A DNA stretch of 10,142 nucleotides, from assembly GCA_964430085.1 (NCBI GenBank), contig CAYSES010000019.1, forward strand, positions 1 through 10,142, read 5' to 3'. Below the pieces are notes generated by a model that ran no database searches, was not told the DNA's origin, and saw nothing but the letters and a program-made list of their open reading frames with translations. The stretch's first letter is position 1. Each line of letters begins with the position of its first letter. The stretch comes from RBG-13-33-26 sp964430085. Lineage in GTDB: Archaea > Nanobdellota > Nanobdellia > Pacearchaeales > GW2011-AR1. Shown here in pieces: positions 1 to 5,707 of the stretch. Made by a program: the position numbers and the translations under genes.

Positions 1-66
1 CTTCCAAAATTTTTGCAGTTCCCTGAATCTTATTAAAAAGCTTGTACAAGGATAGGAACCAATCAC
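1..66 (-). CDS. possible 5' end of a minus-strand gene (partial)
   Basis: Reading leftward from a GTG at 66-64, the minus strand stays open for 22 codons to the window edge. The peptide begins VIGSYPCTSFLIRF. Upstream in the same frame are the residues LKRII before a stop at 90-88. Together, basic residues followed by a hydrophobic strand and glycine (KRIIVIG) resemble the first beta-strand of a Rossmann-type enzyme or glycosyltransferase. There is no ATG in the open part of this frame, so the start would be GTG or an unusual ATT. A 22-codon open frame is weak evidence by itself, so this is a tentative call. It would be divergent to the winged-helix gene at 103. Confidence 0.3.
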   Translation of the reverse strand, partial: MIGSYPCTSFLIRFRELQKFWK

Positions 67-70
67 AATA

Positions 71-84
71 ATTCTTTTAAGAAT
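71..84. promoter_or_regulatory. inverted repeat overlapping the putative TATA-like box of the wHTH gene
   Basis: Perfect 6-base arms (ATTCTT and AAGAAT) are separated by two T residues. The centre lies about 25 bases before the ATG at 103, where an archaeal TATA box would sit if the transcript starts at the ATG, and the core TTTTAAGA is TATA-like. A dyad here in front of a predicted DNA-binding protein suggests an autoregulatory operator, but in such AT-rich DNA it could be chance. Confidence 0.3.
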
Positions 85-102
85 TAATTATCTGTAAGTT
101 TC

Positions 103-345
103 ATGATTCTGGGACTTTATTCATTATTCTTAAAGCGATTATGCGAGATAAAAACAAACAAAAAGATAATCCCTTTTCCCTTGGTAATCCATAAAATTTG
201 CAGCAATTTTTCCATTACCAAAGGTGAGTGCTTGGGGATTCTGCTTATATTGAAAGATTTTGGTTTTATTGAGATCTATTCTGGGCATGGGATAAAAATT
301 TTAAAAAAAGAAATTAAAAAAATGCCCAAAAGTTCACTTCATTAA
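103..345 (+). CDS. small winged-helix-like protein
   Basis: This 80-residue protein is probably a small DNA-binding regulator. Residues about 25-66 follow the winged helix-turn-helix pattern common in short archaeal proteins: a helix with FPLVIHKIC, a turn, a second helix starting SITKGECLGI, then a beta-hairpin wing around FGFIEIYSGHGIKI. The C-terminus (67-80) is rich in lysine. The ATG at 103 is the only usable start, because the frame has a stop at 85-87 and no ATG, GTG or TTG between. A TATA-like sequence inside a short dyad lies about 25 bases upstream. The next gene begins 37 bases downstream on the same strand, so they may be co-transcribed. The fold call rests on pattern alone; targets are unknown. 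Confidence 0.6.
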   Translation: MILGLYSLFLKRLCEIKTNKKIIPFPLVIHKICSNFSITKGECLGILLILKDFGFIEIYSGHGIKILKKEIKKMPKSSLH

Positions 346-382
346 TCCAAAAACAACCCCTTAGAAGCTACAAAAAGAGTCA

Positions 383-628
383 ATGCCTTTGCAAAAAAAA
401 GATCTTCAAATGTTGATCGAGATTATTCTCACCTTATTGCTCGGTTGTCTCATAGGCACGTTTACAGAACAATGTCGGGAAAATACGTGTGAAGGTGGAG
501 AATGTAAAACTGTTTCAAAAGTAGTTGAACTTCTTCCGAGAAGCTTGCTTGCTGCAGGAATAAGTTTCACTGTTGCAATTGTTTTATTCTTGATCTGGAA
601 TAGGATTAAAAGAAGAATCAGGAAATAA
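383..628 (+). CDS. small two-helix membrane protein with cysteine-containing loop
   Basis: This 81-residue protein is not recognised. It has two predicted membrane helices, about residues 10-27 and 56-73, joined by a loop of about 28 residues with three evenly spaced cysteines (C31-x4-C36-x4-C41); C22 lies inside the first helix. The C-terminus is strongly basic (NRIKRRIRK), which by the positive-inside rule puts both ends in the cytoplasm and the cysteine loop outside. The loop could bind a metal or form disulfides; that is inference. The ATG at 383 has only a weak purine-rich stretch before it; Met10 (ATG at 410) is an alternative start that would leave little before the first helix. It lies 37 bases after the winged-helix gene, and no separate promoter is evident. 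Confidence 0.6.
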   Translation: MPLQKKDLQMLIEIILTLLLGCLIGTFTEQCRENTCEGGECKTVSKVVELLPRSLLAAGISFTVAIVLFLIWNRIKRRIRK

Positions 629-656
629 ATGTATAAACTGATCAGTGGTGAATAAG

Positions 657-670
657 GAAAAATTTATAAA
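657..670 (+). promoter_or_regulatory. BRE/TATA promoter of the 155-residue protein gene
   Basis: A purine-rich BRE (GAAAAA, 657-662) is followed directly by a consensus archaeal TATA box (TTTATAAA, 663-670). The box centre is about 25 bases before the ATG at 692, so the transcript should begin at or next to the start codon (leaderless). A 10-base palindrome, ACTGATCAGT, lies upstream at 637-646. Confidence 0.8.
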
Positions 671-691
671 TTAGGTTTTTATTCCCTTTTT

Positions 692-1159
692 ATGACTGAG
701 GAATTCACAACAGAACTAGATGAACTTTATTTAAAAGTAAGAAATCTACCTGCATCTGATCCTGAAGAATTTAAGACATTCAGCATTAAACGTAAACAGT
801 ACGGGAAAAGGGGATATTTCAGCAGCCTAATAACTAATGTTAAAAAATATTTTAGAGGCTTTTTTGGAAGGGTGAAGATGTGGAATGAGAAAATTTTACC
901 TGCATGTTATGAGTTTCCTGAATTGAAACTGGCAAAGGAGAACAATCTTGAAACAAAAGTAACAAATACCTTTTTTAGAAGCCGGATGGAAATTTTTGAT
1001 AAAAAGAATAAGAGAAAATTAACAATTTATTCCCCATTATTTTCTTCAATACTTAGTTATTTTTTTGGTAATATGGTTAAGATTAAACTTGGAGAATATA
1101 CTCCTTCTCATAAAGAGTCTTATGAAAAACAGCATAACGAACAGCCTTCATATGCTTAG
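692..1159 (+). CDS. uncharacterised basic protein, 155 residues
   Basis: I do not recognise this protein. It has an acidic N-terminus (residues 2-11), a strongly basic and aromatic middle (about 32-66, many K/R plus FF and YF pairs), then a mixed segment with ELKLAKENN and a hydrophobic stretch near 112-130 (IYSPLFSSILSYFFGNMV). That stretch is too broken to call as a membrane span with confidence. There is no signal peptide and no metal motif. The very good BRE/TATA box upstream and the ATG at 692 at leaderless spacing support a real, independently transcribed gene. Its last 12 bases overlap the 3' end of rfcL on the opposite strand, so the two transcripts converge. Confidence 0.7.
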   Translation: MTEEFTTELDELYLKVRNLPASDPEEFKTFSIKRKQYGKRGYFSSLITNVKKYFRGFFGRVKMWNEKILPACYEFPELKLAKENNLETKVTNTFFRSRMEIFDKKNKRKLTIYSPLFSSILSYFFGNMVKIKLGEYTPSHKESYEKQHNEQPSYA

Positions 1160-2317
1160 ATAGTTTACTTCTTCTTCATCTAACTTCAATTCTTTTTGCG
1201 CTAAAGGATTTGCTTTTAAGATCTGCTTAATCACTGGAAATTCATTCATGGCTCTTTTTTGACTTACATGAACATATCTAGAATATTTTTGACATATTGA
1301 TTTTTTTTGTACTGTCTTTTGATTGTTCAACCATATTTGGAGCACTCTTGTTGGTCTTTTATAACTTGTAAAACCAGATTTTGGATTTTTTTTGGAGGAT
1401 GAGATCCCGTAACTTAGAAAGATATATTCATAAACTAAAAATCTCCAATATTGCCTTTTATATATTCTTCTTTTGAAAATATCTGTTTTGCTCAACATTT
1501 CATATGCTCTTGCAAGTTCTTCTCCAGAATATTCTGTAGGTATGTTCTCTTCAAGCCATAAGATTATTTCATCTATTGGCATATCGACAGAATCAAAGAT
1601 ATTCATAATCTCATTTACTGGTTTTTCCTTGAATACTCTCCTTAATGAATTGAATATGTCTGTTTTTTTGTTTCTTTCATCCAATACAAAAGGGATGAAT
1701 TCATTTGATCTTGATAATGTTTGTAAATCATTTATCGCTGCACGTAAATCCCCTTTTGCTTTCACTGCAAGTTCAGTAATAAAACTCTCGTTTACAGACA
1801 ACCCTTCTTTGTTCGCTACTTCTCTGATTATTGATTTTATTACGTTATAGTTTATTTCTTTGAATTGCAGAAGTTCACATTTTTTTCTTAAGGCACTAAA
1901 CTTTTTATCCCAAATATCATTTGCAGTTATTATTATTGGGTATGGGCTTGAGTCAATTATCCTTATAAGTTCAGAAAGTCCTCCATAATCCACCCGAGAT
2001 ATTCCATCTACTTCATCCACTAAAATTATCTTGCTGTCTTTTCCAAGAGATTTTTGCTCTACTGCAGGTTTTAAAATCTGCCTTAATTTTTCTTTGTTTC
2101 TAAAATCAGAAGCATTTAATTCAAAAATTTCCGAATTAAATTCATTTGCAGTTATATATGCCAGGCTTGTTTTCCCTGTTCCAGGAGGTCCATGTAATAT
2201 TGTAGCTTTTTTCTTTTTTCCGAAATTTTTTATAAATTCTTTTATCTTAAAGATGGCTTCATCTTGTCCTCTCATTTCTCCAAACTTTTTAGGTCTGTAT
2301 TTTTCAATCCAAGGCAT
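1148..2317 (-). CDS. rfcL: replication factor C large subunit
   Basis: Clamp-loader large subunit: with RFC-S it uses ATP to open the PCNA ring and load it onto primer-template DNA. Visible AAA+ landmarks in order are the RFC N-terminal box PWIEKYRP (2-9), Walker A GPPGTGKT (43-50), ELNASD (66-71), Walker B ILVDEVD (98-104), sensor 1 TAND (131-134), and sensor 2 around GDLRAAIND (189-197). The rest (about 215-389) is the helical collar region. At 389 residues it is short for archaeal RFC-L, and it ends in EEEVNYLSI with no QxxLxxFF-type PCNA-interacting box, which many archaeal homologues carry at the C-terminus. The ATG lies inside the end of the HD-hydrolase gene (14-base overlap), with AGGA a few bases before it, so translation is probably coupled. 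Confidence 0.95.
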   Translation of the reverse strand: MPWIEKYRPKKFGEMRGQDEAIFKIKEFIKNFGKKKKATILHGPPGTGKTSLAYITANEFNSEIFELNASDFRNKEKLRQILKPAVEQKSLGKDSKIILVDEVDGISRVDYGGLSELIRIIDSSPYPIIITANDIWDKKFSALRKKCELLQFKEINYNVIKSIIREVANKEGLSVNESFITELAVKAKGDLRAAINDLQTLSRSNEFIPFVLDERNKKTDIFNSLRRVFKEKPVNEIMNIFDSVDMPIDEIILWLEENIPTEYSGEELARAYEMLSKTDIFKRRIYKRQYWRFLVYEYIFLSYGISSSKKNPKSGFTSYKRPTRVLQIWLNNQKTVQKKSICQKYSRYVHVSQKRAMNEFPVIKQILKANPLAQKELKLDEEEVNYLSI

Positions 2318-2837
2318 TTGGTCCTAATCTCCTAATTAAGTTATCTAATTCATCTTGTAACTCTCTTGCGATAATATCATATCCCTTTCTTTTTCCAATT
2401 TCAATATATCTTCTTGTAGAAACATTGTATTTTTTTAGACTTATGAGTATTTTATTTTTTTCCCTCGGATCAATCGCGGTTCTTAGATTATGAATCCTAT
2501 CCAACATTTTTATTACTATTACTCTATCATCTTTCTCTGTATATTTTTCTATTTTATCCATTGTTTTATCCAGAGTATCTTCTTCAGTCACTCCATCAAC
2601 AAGATAAGCAACATTTTTCCCAAATTCTCTTTTTATATCTCGCAATGTATAATCTGTATCTTCAACGACATCGTGAAGCAGGCATGCATAAATTGTTTCA
2701 TCGTCCATATATTTTTCTTTTGCCATATTTGCAACTGCTATTGGATGCATTATGTAATCCCCTCCAGATTTCCTTTTTTGTCCCTTATGAGCTTCTTTTG
2801 CAAATTCATAGACACCTATTAATCTTTCAAGATTCAT
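2304..2837 (-). CDS. stand-alone SpoT/MESH1-like HD hydrolase
   Basis: This 177-residue protein is an HD-domain metal-dependent hydrolase of the (p)ppGpp hydrolase type. The motifs are AHKGQKRKSG (16-25), YIMHP with H31, LLHDVVEDT (53-61) with H55, D56, E59 and D60, VDGVTEED (80-87), and KMLDRIHNLRT (110-120) with D113. H31, H55, D56 and D113 match the four metal ligands of Rel/SpoT hydrolase domains, and E59-D60 match the catalytic ED pair. There is no synthetase, TGS or ACT domain, so it corresponds to a small alarmone hydrolase (MESH1-like), which in other organisms cleaves ppGpp or NADPH. The substrate here is unknown. It overlaps the CYTH gene by 11 bases and rfcL by 14; GAGGGA just before the ATG is a good ribosome binding site. 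Confidence 0.88.
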   Translation of the reverse strand: MNLERLIGVYEFAKEAHKGQKRKSGGDYIMHPIAVANMAKEKYMDDETIYACLLHDVVEDTDYTLRDIKREFGKNVAYLVDGVTEEDTLDKTMDKIEKYTEKDDRVIVIKMLDRIHNLRTAIDPREKNKILISLKKYNVSTRRYIEIGKRKGYDIIARELQDELDNLIRRLGPNALD

Positions 2838-3363
2838 ACTTCCCTCTTAATTTTAATACCATATCACTGTATGAGCAGTCAATTAAATCTTTTTCTTTAA
2901 TTCCGAATAATTTTTTATAATAATTACATTGCTCTCTCAATACTTTTTTACCAATTGTCCCTTCATGATCTATTGCTTCTATCTCTACAAAATCATCTTT
3001 TAGTCCTCTAACTTTGTCTAAATGAAATTTTACATTTTTTATAAAATAAATTTCTCTTTTCTTATCAACAACAGCTTTAATTCCAAGAGCTTTTGTTAAT
3101 ACTTTCTCAAGGCCAGATTTTGATCTTACTTCATAAAGGGTAATATCAGATCTTTTTGCACCTTTCTGATTTGGCCTGTCGTAATAAATAAGATAATTTT
3201 CAATCTCCCCCTTTCGTAATTTTAACCTGCCATTTTGGGCATTAAAATAAACATCAACCTGTCTATCTGTCCCCATATACTCTGCATTATTTTTCTTTAG
3301 AAGATTTCTTATTTCATCCTGCATTGATGTTTTGGCTTTTACTTCAATATTTATATGGGGCAT
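2827..3363 (-). CDS. CYTH-domain protein (class IV adenylate cyclase-like)
   Basis: This 178-residue protein has the CYTH fold shared by CyaB-type adenylate cyclase, thiamine-triphosphatase and inorganic triphosphatases, which bind triphosphates with Mg2+ in a beta-barrel tunnel. Supporting motifs are NIEVKAK (5-11), the GRLKLR strand (45-50), YYDRPNQKGAKRSD (60-73), a KKREIY strand (101-106), FHLDKVRGLKDDFVEIE (113-129) and the terminal SYSDM (164-168). The usual ExExK signature reads NxExK (N5, E7, K9), a form I recall from the CyaB-like NIEIKA subgroup. Phosphohydrolase activity on a triphosphate is more likely than cAMP synthesis, but neither can be decided from sequence. The ATG starts 1 base after the rfcS stop, with AAGGA before it, and the 3' end overlaps the HD hydrolase. 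Confidence 0.88.
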   Translation of the reverse strand: MPHINIEVKAKTSMQDEIRNLLKKNNAEYMGTDRQVDVYFNAQNGRLKLRKGEIENYLIYYDRPNQKGAKRSDITLYEVRSKSGLEKVLTKALGIKAVVDKKREIYFIKNVKFHLDKVRGLKDDFVEIEAIDHEGTIGKKVLREQCNYYKKLFGIKEKDLIDCSYSDMVLKLRGKYES

Positions 3364-3364
3364 T

Positions 3365-4327
3365 TTATTCCTTCCCCAATCCTGCTAAAACAAAACTTGC
3401 AAGCAAAGATTGCAATTGTATAAATGGATCGCTTCCTTCAACCATCCTGAATTCTGTTTCTCCGGTTTTTTCTGTAAGTTTAACTTTAATCTCGGGTTCG
3501 ACAGGAAGATTCCATATTTCTTTTTGTATTGATTTTATTACATCCTGTCCAGAAACACTTTCTTTTAACATTATGTCTAGGAGTTTTTCTTTTGCTTTTT
3601 GAAAATCTCCTGAAAGAGCATAATCAAGGACTACTTTTATGTCTCGTGGTTTTGTATTTGATATTATTGTTGCGACAAGCTCAGATGTTATTGAAGGAGA
3701 GATGGATGCTGTAGACTGGAGAATATTAATGCATCGCCTGCAATCCCCCTCACATCCCTCATACAATACTTCCATTGTTTCTGGATTTATTGTAAGATTT
3801 TCTTTTTCAGCAATTTTAATTATAACTTTTTCTATATCTTTCTTTTCCAGAAGCTTAAATCTAAAAATGGCACAACGTGATTGGATCGGATCTATAATCT
3901 TACTAGAATAATTACATGACAGAATAAACCTACATGTTGCAGAATAATTTTCCATGGTTCTTCTCAATGCCTGCTGTGCTTCTGGGGTTAGTGCATCAGC
4001 TTCATCAAGAAAGATTATCTTAAAGGGTATATTTCCTAATGATTTTGTTCTTGCGAAGTTTTTTACTTTTTCTCTTATTACGTTTATTCCCCGTTCGTCA
4101 GAGGCATTTAATTCTAAATAATTCTCTCTCCAGTTTTCACCATATAATTCTTTTACGACTATTAACGCAAGTGTTGATTTCCCTGTTCCTGCAGGGCCCG
4201 CAAATAGCATATGGGGGAGATTCATGGAATTAGTTAATGCTTCAACTCTCTTCATTGAGTTGTCCTGACCGACAAGTTCAGAAAATTTAGAAGGCCTGTA
4301 TCTCTCGGTCCATATGCTGCTTGTCAT
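3365..4327 (-). CDS. rfcS: replication factor C small subunit
   Basis: Clamp-loader small subunit, which forms the bulk of the RFC pentamer that loads PCNA. Landmarks are WTERYRP (6-12), GQD (20-22), Walker A GPAGTGKS (44-51), ELNASDERG (72-80), Walker B IIFLDEAD (104-111) with the DEAD tetrad, sensor 1 SCNY (137-140), the SRC motif (150-152) carrying the arginine finger that acts on the neighbouring subunit, and sensor 2 EGDCRRCIN (193-201). The 320-residue length is normal. The ATG at 4327 has a BRE/TATA promoter about 27 bases upstream, so its mRNA is nearly leaderless. It heads a four-gene unit ending in rfcL. Confidence 0.97.
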   Translation of the reverse strand: MTSSIWTERYRPSKFSELVGQDNSMKRVEALTNSMNLPHMLFAGPAGTGKSTLALIVVKELYGENWRENYLELNASDERGINVIREKVKNFARTKSLGNIPFKIIFLDEADALTPEAQQALRRTMENYSATCRFILSCNYSSKIIDPIQSRCAIFRFKLLEKKDIEKVIIKIAEKENLTINPETMEVLYEGCEGDCRRCINILQSTASISPSITSELVATIISNTKPRDIKVVLDYALSGDFQKAKEKLLDIMLKESVSGQDVIKSIQKEIWNLPVEPEIKVKLTEKTGETEFRMVEGSDPFIQLQSLLASFVLAGLGKE

Positions 4328-4350
4328 ATATTAGAATATTCTTACAAGAA

Positions 4351-4366
4351 CTTATAAAGATTTGTA
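4351..4366 (-). promoter_or_regulatory. BRE/TATA promoter of the RFC operon
   Basis: On the minus strand, ACAAAT (a match to the BRE pattern RNWAAW) is followed within about one base by TTTATAAG at 4358-4351, centred some 27 bases before the rfcS ATG. Because CYTH, HD hydrolase and rfcL follow with overlaps or a 1-base gap, this is likely the promoter for all four. A perfect 10-base palindrome AGAATATTCT (4333-4342) lies between the box and the ATG. Confidence 0.75.
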
Positions 4367-4409
4367 TAATTTTTATGGTTATAAAAGCCTAATTAAGTTA
4401 ACAATGTAA

Positions 4410-4805
4410 TTAAGGAACTTGCTTACATTTATCTCCTACATATTCAAGGATTTTTATTGTGATATCTATATTATTATAAGACACTTCATTACCTCTTAAT
4501 AAATCTTCAAGACTAAATTTTGCTATTTCTATGTTTGATAACCTTTCTTTTATATCTCTCATTATTTCAGGATCTCGCAGTCTGTTAAGTTTTTCTAAAT
4601 CACCATAAATTAACTTGTTGTAAAACAAACTTACTTCATCATCTTCCAGATTTTTGTTCTTAGCTACAGAATTTAATGAATTTATAATGTTATATGCATC
4701 TTCAATCAATAAAAGATTATGTTCTTTTTTCTTCTTTATTTTTTCTAATTCATCAATCGCATTATCAGATATAAACCCTATCCTGAAATATTTCAGATTT
4801 ACCAT
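4410..4805 (-). CDS. uncharacterised helical protein, 131 residues
   Basis: I do not recognise this protein. It looks soluble and almost entirely alpha-helical: a lysine/glutamate-rich helix at about 14-30 (DNAIDELEKIKKKKEHN), further helices around 33-50, 68-76 and 82-104, and a C-terminal helix with ITIKILEYVGD. There is no membrane segment, signal peptide or obvious catalytic motif, and only one cysteine, near the end (KCKQVP). The ATG at 4805 sits about 24 bases from a TATA box, giving a leaderless start. It lies 53 bases downstream of the eL41 gene and 82 bases upstream of rfcS, each with its own promoter, so it is probably a monocistronic unit. Confidence 0.65.
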   Translation of the reverse strand: MVNLKYFRIGFISDNAIDELEKIKKKKEHNLLLIEDAYNIINSLNSVAKNKNLEDDEVSLFYNKLIYGDLEKLNRLRDPEIMRDIKERLSNIEIAKFSLEDLLRGNEVSYNNIDITIKILEYVGDKCKQVP

Positions 4806-4824
4806 GTAAATTAAGGTTTTTTTT

Positions 4825-4840
4825 AATTTATAATTTTTTA
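4825..4840 (-). promoter_or_regulatory. TATA promoter of the 131-residue protein gene
   Basis: On the minus strand an A-run followed by TTATAAATT (4833-4825) is centred about 24 bases before the ATG at 4805, the spacing expected for a leaderless transcript. Confidence 0.65.
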
Positions 4841-4858
4841 TGTTATAGAAATAATTAT

Positions 4859-4975
4859 TTACTTAGCTCTCTCTTTTCTCAATTTTCTTTTATGCTTTTC
4901 CTTTCTAAGTCTTTTACGCTGCCATTTCCATCTCATCTGGCGTTTCTTTTTCCATCTTCTACTTGATCTTTTCAT
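4859..4975 (-). CDS. rpl41e: ribosomal protein eL41 (L41e)
   Basis: A 38-codon gene, below most gene-finder length limits. The product starts MKRSSRRWKKKRQMRWKW and continues as an almost uninterrupted run of Lys and Arg to the end (RKERAK). Archaeal/eukaryotic eL41 is a tiny single basic helix located at the interface between the ribosomal subunits. The signatures visible here are the N-terminal RRWKKK block and the MRWKW pentamer (14-18) followed by repeating K/R triplets, as I recall from Pyrococcus-type eL41. About 25 of the 38 residues are Lys or Arg. A TATA-like box about 26 bases before the ATG supports expression from its own leaderless transcript. Chance is unlikely given motif, length and promoter spacing. 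Confidence 0.85.
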   Translation of the reverse strand: MKRSSRRWKKKRQMRWKWQRKRLRKEKHKRKLRKERAK

Positions 4976-4996
4976 AGGAATTTAAAATGAGATTGG

Positions 4997-5005
4997 TTTT
5001 TAAAG
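4997..5005 (-). promoter_or_regulatory. putative TATA box of the eL41 gene
   Basis: On the minus strand CTTTAAAAA is centred about 26 bases before the eL41 ATG at 4975, preceded by the A-rich ACAAAAT. This is weaker than the other boxes in the window but at the same spacing. Confidence 0.5.
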
Positions 5006-5012
5006 ATTTTGT

Positions 5013-5645
5013 CTAGAAATCTGTGGTCTGCAAAGCGTTTAATTGATTAGAATAAGATTTAATTTTTTTATTTAAAGAATGGTATTCACCCACAAACTTT
5101 GAATAACTTTTTGTAATTTCTTGAGGAATTTTACTAAGTACTGTGGGAAGGTCTAGAAATGAGGAATAATCTCTTCCTTTTTCTTCACTGAACATATATG
5201 AAGATAATGAAGAAAATTTTTTAGCAAATTCAACAGAATTTTTTTCTTTAATAACCAAATGATTAGCCCCCCCATAAAGAGAGAAAAGAGAGATATCTCC
5301 AGGATACTTTTTATTCCCTTGAGATAGGCATATACCGCATTTATAATATGTAATTTCCAATATATCCCCATACTTTCCATTACAAATCTTTCTCAGCCCA
5401 ACTCCTAATCTTTTATCCATAAGAAACTCCATCTTTTTAGGGATATCCCCCCATAAAATAAAGAGATTATCAATCATAACAGGCAATTTTTCTTTTATTC
5501 TGTTTTCATATTCTTTAATTACTATTTCTCGTTTATCTAAAATTTTATTAATATCATATTTACAATCTTCAATTTTCTTTATTGTTTCTTCCATATTCTC
5601 TACTTCTGAATTTTTCAATTTTCTTAGTTCCTTTTCAAGTTCCAT
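5013..5645 (-). CDS. uncharacterised protein with terminal coiled coils, 210 residues
   Basis: I do not recognise this protein. Residues 1-52 are a charged, probably coiled-coil helix (ELEKELRKLK, EETIKKIED). The middle (about 55-135) is globular and carries ICNGKYGD (87-94) and YYKCGICLS (100-108), with C88 and a CxxC pair at C103/C106 that could bind a metal. Residues about 172-205 form another helical segment (KFVGEYHSLNKKIKS). There is no membrane span. The annotated ATG lies only about 12 bases from a perfect TATA box, which is too close for its use, so either a weaker box near 5670 drives it or translation begins later, for example at Met18 (ATG at 5594). Downstream come eL41 and then the 131-residue gene on the same strand. 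Confidence 0.65.
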   Translation of the reverse strand: MELEKELRKLKNSEVENMEETIKKIEDCKYDINKILDKREIVIKEYENRIKEKLPVMIDNLFILWGDIPKKMEFLMDKRLGVGLRKICNGKYGDILEITYYKCGICLSQGNKKYPGDISLFSLYGGANHLVIKEKNSVEFAKKFSSLSSYMFSEEKGRDYSSFLDLPTVLSKIPQEITKSYSKFVGEYHSLNKKIKSYSNQLNALQTTDF

Positions 5646-5653
5646 AAAAATTT

Positions 5654-5675
5654 TTATAAATCATTCTTTAAAAAT
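5654..5675 (-). promoter_or_regulatory. candidate TATA boxes before the 210-residue protein gene
   Basis: Two boxes are seen on the minus strand: a perfect TTTATAAA at 5661-5654, about 12 bases before the annotated ATG, and a weaker TTTTTAAAG near 5675-5667, about 25 bases before it. The weaker one has the spacing used elsewhere in this window; the perfect one would place the transcript start inside the annotated coding region. Confidence 0.45.
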
Positions 5676-5707
5676 CTTTAGTTTGTGACTTTCCTAAAGT
5701 AGTGAAT

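Noticed and set aside
1..36. Plus-strand tail ending in a stop at 34-36, as a possible 3' end of an upstream gene
   Set aside because: Eleven codons with no recognisable motif cannot be distinguished from chance.
637..646. Perfect palindrome ACTGATCAGT upstream of the 155-residue gene
   Set aside because: Ten-base perfect palindromes are expected about ten times by chance in a window this long; there is no second copy or spacing argument.
1473..1850. 125-residue plus-strand reading frame inside rfcL
   Set aside because: Opposite-strand shadow of a well-supported AAA+ gene; no promoter or recognisable motif.
2490..2920. Two plus-strand frames across the HD hydrolase and CYTH genes
   Set aside because: They are antisense to conserved metal-binding and CYTH motifs, and their Phe/Tyr/Ile-rich composition is typical of antisense AT-rich DNA.
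3365..3420. QSLLASFV near the end of RFC-S resembling a PCNA-interacting box
   Set aside because: It lies in the normal C-terminal helix of RFC-S, lacks the second aromatic residue, and similar leucine-rich sequences are routine there.
4333..4342. Perfect palindrome AGAATATTCT between the rfcS TATA box and ATG
   Set aside because: Position is suggestive, but an AT-rich 10-base palindrome is common by chance; noted only as context in the promoter entry.
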